Source: RGIG3077 sp045541475
Lineage (GTDB): Bacteria > Bacillota > Clostridia > Oscillospirales > Ruminococcaceae
Assembly (NCBI GenBank): GCA_045541475.1
Contig: JAZQJI010000026.1
Coordinates: forward strand, 1-23,666
DNA length: 23,666 nucleotides
Direction: 5' to 3'
Positions within the stretch are counted from its first letter, which is position 1. Each line of letters opens with the position of its first letter. The notes beneath the pieces were generated by a model, which saw only the letters and a list, made by a program, of their open reading frames with translations, had not been told where the DNA came from and searched no databases. The position numbers and the translations under genes were made by a program. Shown here in pieces: positions 14,966 through 23,553 of the stretch.

Positions 14966-15877
14966 TCAAAAAACCTCCTCGATAACGATTTTGTCCACGA
15001 GCTTTTCTATACTTTGCATAGTTGCAAAGCCGTTGCAAAAAGCCTTTGCCGAGCCTGACGCAACTGCAAATTTAAGCGATTGTTCAGCACTTTTGCCGCA
15101 AATTTGTGAATACACAAAGCCTGCAAGCATGGTATCGCCTGCGCCGGTTGCACAGCAAAGCTCACCTTTGGGAGCAAGCGCCTTGTAAACCTTGCCGTTT
15201 TGCGTGCACAGTACAGCACCAATATCGCCTGCGGAAACAAGCGCATTTTGTGCACCCATATCGCACAGTTTTTTTGCATATTCAGGAATATCGTTCCATT
15301 TTATGTCTTCACCAAAAAACTCGCAAAGCTCGTCAATATTGGGCTTTGCAAGAAAAACACCCTGCTCTAAAGCAGATTTTAAAGCCTTGTTAGTGCAATC
15401 TGCAATTTTTAATTTGCATTTTGCGGCTTGAAGGATTTTTGCGTAAAAATCGCTATTACAGTTTTTGGGCATACTGCCCGCAAGAATAATTGCATCAGAT
15501 TCATCAAGATTTGCAAAAAAATCAATAATATCCTGCTGTGTATTCAAGCTGATATCGGGTCCGTTTGCGTTGATTTCGGTTTCGATATCATTCGTATTGA
15601 TTTTTACGTTTATTCTTGATTCACCATCAGCTTCAAACTTAACATAATCAATAGCGTTTTCGTTAAGTTCTGCGGCAATTCTATCTCCGTTTTTTCCGCC
15701 TAAAGCTACAACCGCTTTTGATTGCATTCCCATATTCTTCAGCGCCATTGTAACGTTAATGCCCTTGCCGCCAAAGTGAAGCTGTGCTGTTTTTGCACGG
15801 TTGGTTTTGCCAAATTCAAGCTCTCCGCAGTTTAAAAAATAATCAAGGCAGGGATTTAAGGTCAACGTATAAATCAT
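14966..15877 (-). CDS. PfkB-family sugar-phosphate kinase (1-phosphofructokinase/tagatose-6-P kinase type)
   Basis: A 303-aa ribokinase-fold kinase. N-terminal TLTLNPCLDYF and HFGGKGINVTMALKNMG match the FruK/LacC group; the C-terminal ATP/catalytic motif reads ATGAGDTMLAGF, with the catalytic Asp present. The ATG at 15877 overlaps the galactokinase stop by one base (TGATG) and has GGAG eight bases before it; GTG 15880 is an alternative. FruK makes fructose-1,6-bisphosphate; LacC makes tagatose-1,6-bisphosphate. With galactokinase upstream neither is a simple fit: LacC belongs to the tagatose route, which does not use GalK. No PTS gene is nearby. Substrate unresolved. Confidence 0.85.
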   Translation of the reverse strand: MIYTLTLNPCLDYFLNCGELEFGKTNRAKTAQLHFGGKGINVTMALKNMGMQSKAVVALGGKNGDRIAAELNENAIDYVKFEADGESRINVKINTNDIETEINANGPDISLNTQQDIIDFFANLDESDAIILAGSMPKNCNSDFYAKILQAAKCKLKIADCTNKALKSALEQGVFLAKPNIDELCEFFGEDIKWNDIPEYAKKLCDMGAQNALVSAGDIGAVLCTQNGKVYKALAPKGELCCATGAGDTMLAGFVYSQICGKSAEQSLKFAVASGSAKAFCNGFATMQSIEKLVDKIVIEEVF

Positions 15878-17154
15878 CACAAAAGCTCCGTGCCGCCGAT
15901 TGAGCGGATGTTAAGTACATGACACATACCTGTGCCCAATGCATTTTCCATGATATTTTCAAATTCGTGAAGCAAATCAAGCGGAACAAAAGCCTGCACG
16001 GTACCTGCAAATCCGCCGCCATGCACACGGTATGCGCCACTGTCTTTGAGGTAATCCTGACAGAGTGACAAAACAAACGCAACTGCTTGATTTTGCGGAT
16101 ATTTAGGCGAATATACGTTTTGCAGATACATGAATGAAGAACGGCCCGATTCGCTTACCTTAACAAGAAAATCATCAAAAGCACCGTTTTCAATAATTTC
16201 AATCTGCTGTTTAACACGTTCATTATCGGCAAAGAAATGCACAGCACGCAAAAAGGCTCTGTCGCCGCATTGCTTGCGGATATCTGCCGCATTTGCAAAA
16301 AGCGCGTCTTTTTCACATTCTGAAAGGACCTGCTTGCCGAAGTATTGCGCAACGCTTTTCATTTCCTTTGTGATATCTGCGTAATCGTCGGTCAGATCAA
16401 CATGGTCTGCGCCACTGTCAATAATGCAAAGCGCATAACCGAGATAGCTTAAGTCAACCTGCATCTGATGGATTTTAGGTGATTTTTCGTCAAAAAAGTC
16501 TATTGCAACAAGTCCGCCAACGGCACACGCAGTCTGATCCATAAGTCCGCAGGGCTTGCCGAAATACACATTCTCGGCATATTGTCCGATTTGTGCAATT
16601 TCAGGCATGGTAAGCTTGTTTTCAAAAAACATTGCATTGATAATTGTGCCAACAAGCACTTCAAATGCTGCCGAAGAAGAAAGTCCGGAGCCTTTGAGCA
16701 CGTTTGATGTTGTGTAGGCATCAAAGCCGCAAACTGTGCAGCCCATTTGCGCAAATTTTGCCGCAATACCTCTTATAAGGGCGGCTGAAGTGTTTTTTTC
16801 CTCATCGCAAACGCTTAAATCATCAAGATTTATCACATCGCATTCAAACCCCTGTGATTTTATGCGTATCTGATTGCTGTTGTTTTTTGCGCAGCACGCA
16901 ATTACATCAAGGTCAACGCTTGCCGCAAGCACGTTGCCACGCTGATGGTCTGTATGATTTCCGCCGATTTCCGTTCTGCCCGGGGCAGAAAACAAACGCA
17001 GATTTTCATCAGTATCGCCAAAAAACTCTGCAAAGCCGTCAACCAACGCGCAATATCTTGAAGGTGCATTTTTTGCTTTTTCGCCATAAAGCTTTGCAAA
17101 AATTTCGCTATACTTTCCGTTTAATACATCTTGTTTTAAACTGTTTGTACTCAC
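15877..17154 (-). CDS. galK: Galactokinase (GHMP kinase family)
   Basis: A 425-aa GHMP kinase that phosphorylates galactose at C1. The galactokinase signature appears as PGRTEIGGNHTDHQRG (usual form PGRVNLIGEHTDYN), the ATP-binding GHMP motif as GSGLSSSAAFE and motif 3 as VHGGGFAGT. It is somewhat longer than the typical 390 aa through an N-terminal extension, a form seen in Clostridia. GGAG eight bases before GTG 17154 favours this start over the GTG at 17163, which abuts the site. It sits 22 bp after the glycosyltransferase gene and overlaps the next gene. Galactose-1-phosphate would feed UDP-galactose, a possible sugar donor for the glycan made by this operon (inference). galT and galE are not in the window. 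Confidence 0.9.
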   Translation of the reverse strand: MSTNSLKQDVLNGKYSEIFAKLYGEKAKNAPSRYCALVDGFAEFFGDTDENLRLFSAPGRTEIGGNHTDHQRGNVLAASVDLDVIACCAKNNSNQIRIKSQGFECDVINLDDLSVCDEEKNTSAALIRGIAAKFAQMGCTVCGFDAYTTSNVLKGSGLSSSAAFEVLVGTIINAMFFENKLTMPEIAQIGQYAENVYFGKPCGLMDQTACAVGGLVAIDFFDEKSPKIHQMQVDLSYLGYALCIIDSGADHVDLTDDYADITKEMKSVAQYFGKQVLSECEKDALFANAADIRKQCGDRAFLRAVHFFADNERVKQQIEIIENGAFDDFLVKVSESGRSSFMYLQNVYSPKYPQNQAVAFVLSLCQDYLKDSGAYRVHGGGFAGTVQAFVPLDLLHEFENIMENALGTGMCHVLNIRSIGGTELL

Positions 17155-17176
17155 TGTTTCCACTCCGTTTCAGTAA

Positions 17177-20100
17177 TTATCTGTAAGAAAAATCTTCTCT
17201 ATCCAAAGTCAGATTAGGATTGTAGTAAGGGTCGCCGTCATCAAGAATTTTGCGCCAACGCTTTTGGAAACGTTCAACCTCGCCTGCAAAGCGCTTTTGC
17301 TTTTCAGGGGTATCTTCTAAGCCTCTTGATTTAGATTCGTAATGATAAAGCTCGCAGAAGGGGGTAAATACAATAAGATAACCTTTTTCTCTTATTCTCA
17401 TGCACAAATCGACATCATTAAAGGCAACCTCAAAGGTTTCATCAAGGCCGTCCACCTCGTCAAACACCTTTTTAGGCATCATCAGGCAAGCAGCTGTACA
17501 GCAGCTTAAATTCTGCGCAAAGCCTGCTCTGCCGAAATATCCGGGCGTGCCTCTGGGCGCATTGCGGAAGGCGTGACCTGCAAGTGTAAGCAGACCCATA
17601 ATTACGCCTGCGTGCTGAATGGTATCATCAGGGTAATACAGCATTGAACCAACTGCGCCGATATCACTGCGCTGAGCGAACATAAGCATTTCTTCAAGCC
17701 ATTCGGGAGTGATAACCTCAACGTCGTTGTTGAGAAGCAGTATATAATCACCCTTGGCATATTGTGCACCAAAGTTGTTTATTGCCGAATAGTTAAAGCC
17801 GTGCTCCCACACAACAACCTTAAGATTTTTGTGTGCATTTTTAAGCTCTTCATAATACTTAAAGGTTTCGGTTTCGGTACTGTTATTTTCAATAATGATA
17901 ATTTCAAAATTATCGTAGGTTGATTTTTCGCAAATGGAATCAATACATTTTTTCAAATCATCAATATGATCCTTAGTGGGTATCAGTATTGAAATAAGCG
18001 GCTTGCCGATAATATCATATTTAATGCGGTAGATATTTGGGTGAATGGTAGTGCTTTCAACCGTGCCTTTTATGCCGCAGCGTTCAAGGTGCTCCGAAAC
18101 GGCATTAATGCCCGCCGTTATGGTGTAGGGCTTTGCGTACGGGTCGGAAGCAACCGAAGCGTCGCTGACTCTCCAGTGATAGAGAATCTTGGGGATATGC
18201 ACGATTTTTTCTGCCTTTTCAGTAAGGCGCAGAACAAGGTCGTGATCCTGCGAACCGTCAAATTCTTTTCTAAATCCGCCTACAATATCAATAAGCGAAG
18301 CCTTGAAAACTGTAAAGTGGCAAATGTAATTGTTTGCTCTTAAATTATCAATGGCAAAATCGGGTTTAAAATGCGGGTCGAAGAAGCCCTGACCGATCTT
18401 TCTGAACTTGTTTTCATCGGTGTAAACAAAGTCTGCGTTTTGCTCTTCAATTGCTTTGGCAACCTCAAAAAGTGCGCAGGGATGAAGCAAGTCGTCATGG
18501 TCAAACAAAGCAATGTAGTTGCCCGTTGCCATTTTAATACATTCATTTGTATTCTCAGAAATACCGCCGTTTTTCTTCAAACGCTTGTAGCAAATACGTT
18601 TGTCCTCTTTAGCATATTTCTTAACGATTTTTTCCACATATCCATGCTGTGCGTCGCTGCCATCGGCAAGGCAAAGCTGCCATTTTTTGTAAGTTTGAGT
18701 ACGTACGGAATCGATCATTTCCGTCAAAAAATCTTCAGGGGTATTGTAAAGCGGAACAAGTACGCTAAAGGTCATATCTTTGGTGAATACAGTGTTTTCC
18801 TGCTCGGCACGCACTGCATCGGTTATGGTGTAATCCTCGCTCATTTCTTTAAGCTTTTGCTTATTTTCCTTACGCTGTTTGATTTTTTTGATTGTACCCT
18901 TAACACCGTTGTGCTTAAGTGAAATGCAAAGCTTGCCGGGCAAGGATTTTCTTGCCAGCATTGAAACGCCTCTTATTGGAGCGGTACATTTCCAGCAAAA
19001 GCTGTTGTGCGTTGCATCAAGAACACTGTTTTGCCATGCAATGTGTGCATCCTTGCTGCGAATAGCGGCGCTCATTTCATTAGTTGCAGTGTTAAGCATT
19101 AAAACTCTCGCTTCATAATCGTTGCGGGCTTTTTCAAACTGTTTGCGCTCGTCTTCCAATATTCCCAACAATTCTTCCTGTGTTGCACGCAGTTGTTCTT
19201 CCAATCTGAATTGAGTTTTTGCGTGCTCAACCTTTTCGATAGTAAGGCTTTGATTGGTTGACTCCAAAATTTTTTCTACGTTAGCAAGGTGCTTTTGCGT
19301 AAGTTCAATCTCTGTTTCCTTTTGTGCAAGACTAATTCTGTGTGCATCAAGCAAATCGGTTGTGTGCGCAAGCTTGTTGGCAAGCGCTTTTTTATCGTTA
19401 TTTACATCGGCACAGCAGTTGTAAACTTCCTGCCATGCGCCGTTGTCCTTATCGCTGTAAAAGGGTATAAAGCCAAAGCTTAAAACAAGTTTATCCAAAC
19501 CGTTAAAACCTGATATCACAATATTCGGGTCGGTGCCGCCAAAAACCATACTGCTGCCCAAATCAATACCGTTGCTTGAAATTTCAAGCGTGCGCTTGCC
19601 CATAACCTTAAAATCGTGCAGAATACAGCCGCAGCTTTCGATGGGGTCAAAGCGGATAGCACGCACATCTGCGGGGATATCAATGCTCAGACTAAATTCT
19701 TCGCCGTCAAAAAGGCATTTCGGGTGGATTGTATTGCTTTCCGAAAATCCCGTGCCGTTATCAAAATATACAGTAACACTCGGAGCGGCATGGTCCTTTG
19801 CATACTGCGAAACAAGAGAGAAATATTCATCAATAATTTCTGCACCAAATCCCGATTTTGCAGTATATTTGCCGTTTTCTCCTTTAATTGCATCGCACAA
19901 TGTATCAAAATGGTCACTTACCTTTTGCACAAGACCGCCCAGCGACGCATCATCAAGAACGACTGCGCTTTCGAAAACATCACTGATATTTTCTGCCGAT
20001 GTTACAAGGTTATTTTCAATACCGAAATATTTAAAAATACCGCCAAGCTTTGAAAGATTTAAAAGGTTAAGCGCACAAGCCTTTTTGCCGTAAGCCATGC

Positions 20101-20986
20101 TCACTACGGCGCCGTGCAGGCTTGAGCCTATGTAGCCTTCGCAATGGCATAGCAAAGCTATCATCTCAAACGGGGAGAGATGCTCTGTTACAAACGCCTT
20201 GTTTTCGGTATTCATTTTATCAAAAATTGCGCGCATAACGGGCGTATCATCATGCACATAGTTTATCGGCATAAACACAATTTTTTTGTTTACTGAAATT
20301 TTATCAAGTTCACGTGCAAAAACATCAAGATTTTCATCGGTTATGGCAGAAATATTTTGAAAAACGATGTAACTGCTGTCGGTTATTGCATAATCTGTGC
20401 AGAATTTTTCAAAACGTTTGTCAAGCTCAGATTTTTCGTATACAGATTTTATATCCACGATGCTGTCGGGAGATATAACAATCGGCAGTTCATCTTCAGA
20501 AATATATTCTCTGAAATATTGCGCGGTTTTTTCGTCACGCACGCTGAAATATACAGCACTTTTTGCAATTGCCTTTACAAGAGAGCGCTGTGCATTTTCA
20601 AAGGGATAGGGCGCGCCGGGGGCGTTGTATATCAGCGGAATATTATACTTGTCCGCAAAAATGCTTGGCAAAACAAAAAGGTCGTACGAAGGGTTGTCGG
20701 AATTGTACTTGCCTTCAACCGTAACGGTTGTATCAAGGCGCAGCAAATCGCCGCCGCCTAAAATAATTGCGTCGAAATTATATTTTTTGTTAAGCTCATC
20801 AAACTGCTTTATGGGATAAACTTCAACGTCTTCAAACGGCTTTTTGCCGCCCACGGGCGAAAAAAGCACTAAATTTTCGACATTTATCCTTGATTTAAGA
20901 TTTTTTTCGAGCACATTGGGGAAAAGAAGGTCGCCAAAATTTTCAAGGTCAAATGTGCCAAACTGCGCAATATTGTATTTTTTCAT
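17177..20986 (-). CDS. Fusion: polysaccharide pyruvyl-transferase-like domain, coiled coil and two GT2 glycosyltransferases
   Basis: A 1269-aa multidomain glycan enzyme. Residues 1 to about 390 resemble polysaccharide pyruvyl transferases (GGGDLLR near 78; GSSLHGAVVSMAYG later). A beta-rich, possibly carbohydrate-binding segment follows (about 395-530), then a coiled coil (about 532-650). Next is a FCWKCTAPIRG motif often seen before GT2 domains. The first GT2 domain starts near 736 with FSVLVPLYNT and DHDD at 829-832; the second starts near 997 with ISILIPTKDH and NND at 1086-1088. No membrane helix is evident. It probably adds two sugars, or repeats of them, and perhaps a pyruvyl ketal. Upstream lie its ABC exporter genes. 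AGGA ten bases before the ATG sets the start. A frame check shows no sign of an artefactual join, but fusion of these activities is uncommon. Confidence 0.85.
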   Translation of the reverse strand: MKKYNIAQFGTFDLENFGDLLFPNVLEKNLKSRINVENLVLFSPVGGKKPFEDVEVYPIKQFDELNKKYNFDAIILGGGDLLRLDTTVTVEGKYNSDNPSYDLFVLPSIFADKYNIPLIYNAPGAPYPFENAQRSLVKAIAKSAVYFSVRDEKTAQYFREYISEDELPIVISPDSIVDIKSVYEKSELDKRFEKFCTDYAITDSSYIVFQNISAITDENLDVFARELDKISVNKKIVFMPINYVHDDTPVMRAIFDKMNTENKAFVTEHLSPFEMIALLCHCEGYIGSSLHGAVVSMAYGKKACALNLLNLSKLGGIFKYFGIENNLVTSAENISDVFESAVVLDDASLGGLVQKVSDHFDTLCDAIKGENGKYTAKSGFGAEIIDEYFSLVSQYAKDHAAPSVTVYFDNGTGFSESNTIHPKCLFDGEEFSLSIDIPADVRAIRFDPIESCGCILHDFKVMGKRTLEISSNGIDLGSSMVFGGTDPNIVISGFNGLDKLVLSFGFIPFYSDKDNGAWQEVYNCCADVNNDKKALANKLAHTTDLLDAHRISLAQKETEIELTQKHLANVEKILESTNQSLTIEKVEHAKTQFRLEEQLRATQEELLGILEDERKQFEKARNDYEARVLMLNTATNEMSAAIRSKDAHIAWQNSVLDATHNSFCWKCTAPIRGVSMLARKSLPGKLCISLKHNGVKGTIKKIKQRKENKQKLKEMSEDYTITDAVRAEQENTVFTKDMTFSVLVPLYNTPEDFLTEMIDSVRTQTYKKWQLCLADGSDAQHGYVEKIVKKYAKEDKRICYKRLKKNGGISENTNECIKMATGNYIALFDHDDLLHPCALFEVAKAIEEQNADFVYTDENKFRKIGQGFFDPHFKPDFAIDNLRANNYICHFTVFKASLIDIVGGFRKEFDGSQDHDLVLRLTEKAEKIVHIPKILYHWRVSDASVASDPYAKPYTITAGINAVSEHLERCGIKGTVESTTIHPNIYRIKYDIIGKPLISILIPTKDHIDDLKKCIDSICEKSTYDNFEIIIIENNSTETETFKYYEELKNAHKNLKVVVWEHGFNYSAINNFGAQYAKGDYILLLNNDVEVITPEWLEEMLMFAQRSDIGAVGSMLYYPDDTIQHAGVIMGLLTLAGHAFRNAPRGTPGYFGRAGFAQNLSCCTAACLMMPKKVFDEVDGLDETFEVAFNDVDLCMRIREKGYLIVFTPFCELYHYESKSRGLEDTPEKQKRFAGEVERFQKRWRKILDDGDPYYNPNLTLDREDFSYR

Positions 20987-21007
20987 TTTAAAAAAATCCT
21001 TTCAGAT

Positions 21008-21742
21008 TTATCTTGTTGTGTTTTTGTATTGTTCGCAGACATCCTGCGTTTTGCCGTCCATTTTTATCTGTCCCTTTTCAAGCCACACAACTCTTGAACA
21101 AAGTCTTTCAATCTGCTCTAAAGAGTGTGAAACGATGATTACCGTTGTGCCGCCGCTCATCATATCCGCAATGCGCTGTTCGCATTTCTGCTGGAATAAA
21201 AAGTCGCCCACGGCAAGTATTTCATCAACAATCAATATATCGGGCCTGGTGATTGTTGCAATGGAAAATCCGAGTCGTGCAACCATACCGGAGCTGAAGT
21301 TTTTGATTGCCACATCCATAAAATCACGCAGCTCGGCAAAGTCGATAATCTCGTCCATTTTTTCGTTCATAACCTGTTTGGAAAAGCCCAGAACCGAACC
21401 GTTTAAATAAACGTTTTCGCGGGCGGTAAGGTCAAAGTCAAAGCCTGCGCCAAGCTCAATCAAAGGTGAAATTGTGCCGTTTGTGCTGGCACTGCCCGTT
21501 GTGGGACGCAGAATACCCGAAATAACCTTTAAAAGCGTGGATTTTCCCGAGCCGTTAAGACCGACAATGCCTACAACCTCGCCTTTTTCTATCGAAAGGT
21601 TTATATCTTTAAGTGCAATAAATTCTTCAAAAATCAATTGACGCTTAACCATTTTTATAAAATATTCCTTCATGCTGTCAACGCGTTCTTTAGACATGTT
21701 AAAGCGCATGGAAACGTTTTTTACATCAATAACAGTTGCCAT
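21008..21742 (-). CDS. ABC polysaccharide exporter ATPase (Wzt/TagH-like)
   Basis: A 244-aa ATPase of the polysaccharide/teichoic-acid export group. Walker A GLNGSGKST (61-69), signature NFSSGM (the short form typical of Wzt/TagH), Walker B ILIVDEILAVGD and switch His in VSHS are all present. It lacks the C-terminal carbohydrate-binding domain that some Wzt proteins use to recognise capped chains. GGGGG just upstream sets the ATG. It pairs with the permease 18 bp upstream and precedes the fused glycosyltransferase by 21 bp. Confidence 0.93.
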   Translation of the reverse strand: MATVIDVKNVSMRFNMSKERVDSMKEYFIKMVKRQLIFEEFIALKDINLSIEKGEVVGIVGLNGSGKSTLLKVISGILRPTTGSASTNGTISPLIELGAGFDFDLTARENVYLNGSVLGFSKQVMNEKMDEIIDFAELRDFMDVAIKNFSSGMVARLGFSIATITRPDILIVDEILAVGDFLFQQKCEQRIADMMSGGTTVIIVSHSLEQIERLCSRVVWLEKGQIKMDGKTQDVCEQYKNTTR

Positions 21743-21760
21743 TTTGTTACCCCCAAAGCC

Positions 21761-23059
21761 TTATATATACAAAATGAATTTATCCTGCTGTTTTTTGAAC
21801 ACAAGCAAACCTGCAACCAGGAACAGAAGCGAGTACATTATGCAGATTAAATGTGTTTGAACATCGGGCACGACACCGTACATAACAACATCACGGAAAT
21901 ACGAAACATAGTAGTACATGGGGTTAAGCTTCATTATGCTGAAAAGGTTATCCGGCAGAATGCTTACAGGATAAATAATCGGCGTAAGATAAAGCCATGC
22001 GGTTGTCCATACCGAGTAAAGATGACCAATATCACGGAAGAAAACATTTACCGATGATAAAATCAAGCTAAGCCCTAAGCTGAAGATAAATGCGCATATC
22101 ATGGGGAAGAAGAACAGCAGAGCCGTTGCGTGTACGGGCATTTGCTGAATGATTATAACAATAATTACCGCAAATGAAGAAAACAGCATATTTACAAATG
22201 CAAACAGGCATTTTTCAAGCGGGAAAATGTATTTGGGTATATACACCTTTTTTATCAATGCCGCCGCACCAAGTACGGAAACAAGTGAGTTTGTGGTTGC
22301 TTCCACCATGAAATTGAAAATAAGCGAGCCTGTAAGGTAATAAACGATAAAGTATTCAATATCAAATCTGAAAAGGTTTTGGAAAACTGCATTTATAACA
22401 AGAGCCATCAAAAGCGGATTAAGCACGCTCCACAAAAAGCCAAGTACACTGCGGCGATATTTTACCTTTAAATCTCTTACTATCAGATTTGAAACAAGGT
22501 GACGATACTTGCCCGCAATTTCAGCATAGTCTGCAATTGATTTGCGCAAAAGAGTAAAGCAAAGTACCACAAGTGCGGCAAAACCAAAGCCGCAAGTCCA
22601 AATAAACATACTTGTTATACTAAAAACAAGGTTTGTGGGGTTTACCGTTATGCTTTCAAGTTTAAAATCGCCATTAGGTGTTATAGCTACATGCATATAT
22701 TTTGCGTTTGCTGATATATCAAGGTAGCTGTCACCGCCCCTTTCGGATATAACAAAAGACTTGCCGTTGGTATCCAAAAGATGCTGTTCGGCGGTATCGG
22801 TAAAAAACACAGCAACATTTTCGCCTATATTATCAAGCTTACCTGCAAGACTGATATATCCCACATAGCTGTCAACAGGCCCAATTGTGTAGATATATGC
22901 ACCCTCGCTTTCTGTTGGTGCAAGGTCAGTCGTTTCAATAGTTTTGTATCCGTTTGTTTTTGCCTTGATATTGTCCATGCTGGGCAGCACAATGCCTATG
23001 CACAGACCGATTATCAGCGAAACGATGACTATCAGTGCTGAAAGTTTTGATTTTGTCAT
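21761..23059 (-). CDS. ABC-2 polysaccharide exporter permease (Wzm/TagG-like) with N-terminal extracytoplasmic domain
   Basis: A 432-aa membrane protein. The C-terminal part (about 175-432) is a typical six-helix ABC-2 permease, with the KYRRSVLGFLWSVLNPL entry motif of Wzm/TagG/RfbA. Unlike the usual 260-280 aa relatives it carries about 170 extra N-terminal residues: a membrane helix (about 8-27), an extracytoplasmic beta-like domain (about 28-148) and a second helix (about 152-174). The extra domain could bind the exported glycan or a wall partner (inference). AAGGA sets the ATG at 23059. First gene of the operon, behind a consensus promoter and a leader of about 120 nt. Confidence 0.9.
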   Translation of the reverse strand: MTKSKLSALIVIVSLIIGLCIGIVLPSMDNIKAKTNGYKTIETTDLAPTESEGAYIYTIGPVDSYVGYISLAGKLDNIGENVAVFFTDTAEQHLLDTNGKSFVISERGGDSYLDISANAKYMHVAITPNGDFKLESITVNPTNLVFSITSMFIWTCGFGFAALVVLCFTLLRKSIADYAEIAGKYRHLVSNLIVRDLKVKYRRSVLGFLWSVLNPLLMALVINAVFQNLFRFDIEYFIVYYLTGSLIFNFMVEATTNSLVSVLGAAALIKKVYIPKYIFPLEKCLFAFVNMLFSSFAVIIVIIIQQMPVHATALLFFFPMICAFIFSLGLSLILSSVNVFFRDIGHLYSVWTTAWLYLTPIIYPVSILPDNLFSIMKLNPMYYYVSYFRDVVMYGVVPDVQTHLICIMYSLLFLVAGLLVFKKQQDKFILYI

Positions 23060-23123
23060 GTTGATAATTCCTTCTTTATGCCATATTTATATATTTTTTG
23101 TACGCCGTATATGTTTATTATTG

Positions 23124-23149
23124 GCACGGATATGCGTTCAATTCCGTGC
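23124..23149 (-). other. Hairpin in the operon leader
   Basis: GCACGGA (23124-23130) pairs with TCCGTGC (23143-23149), a 7-bp stem with a 12-base loop in the untranslated leader. It has no T-run and does not reach the ribosome binding site; a role in mRNA stability is possible. Confidence 0.5.
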
Positions 23150-23188
23150 AAAAATCCCTTTTTTGAGAAAAAAACTATATACTGTTAA

Positions 23189-23217
23189 ATTATACCATAA
23201 TGTATCGGATAAGTCAA
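23189..23217 (-). promoter_or_regulatory. Sigma-A promoter of the glycan export operon
   Basis: On the minus strand TTGACT (23212-23217), 17 bp, TATAAT (23189-23194). Expected start near 23182. No other good promoter appears in the short gaps between the six genes. Confidence 0.85.
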
Positions 23218-23276
23218 CCACTGCGCCGTGCTTAGCCTTTGAGCAATTCCCTACCCAATTAAAGTAGAATGAAACG

Positions 23277-23313
23277 CAAAAATAGTCATCGCCAACGGCG
23301 AGGACTATTTTTG
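23277..23313. terminator. Bidirectional terminator upstream of the operon promoter
   Basis: A 17-bp stem with one mismatch (23277-23293 / 23297-23313), loop AAC, flanked by CAAAAA on one side and TTTTTG on the other. Confidence 0.85.
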
Positions 23314-23369
23314 TTATATGGTCGTGCAAAAACAAATATTAATGAGTCAACAAAGCCCCGAATTACTCC

Positions 23370-23553
23370 GCCGACAGCAGTCGGCTTATCTGCTCACGCT
23401 ACGGCGTTGCCGTAGCTTTGGAGCACCCACTTTCTGTGACGAAACAGAAAGTGGGGAAAGAGTTCGTTTCTTTTTGAAAAGAAACAAAACATTATGCACC
23501 CCTTACCGCTTGCCGCTCAAACAAGGTGAAAAGGTCTAAAAAAGACCTTTTCA
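23370..23553. repeat. Array of consecutive hairpins, probable interspersed structured repeat
   Basis: Five stem-loops follow one another: GCCGAC/GTCGGC (23370-23385); TGCTC/GAGCA enclosing CTACGGC/GCCGTAG (23391-23425); a 12-bp stem CCCACTTTCTGT/ACAGAAAGTGGG (23426-23455); an 8- to 9-bp stem GTTTCTTT/AAAGAAAC (23466-23485); and TGAAAAGGTC/GACCTTTTCA (23527-23553). The 73-codon frame across it has no ribosome binding site and a composition expected from the stems; I treat it as spurious. From 23554 to the end I see no gene. Confidence 0.6.

Noticed and set aside
23318..23539. 73-codon frame at the right edge
   Set aside because: Composed of the consecutive hairpins; no ribosome binding site.
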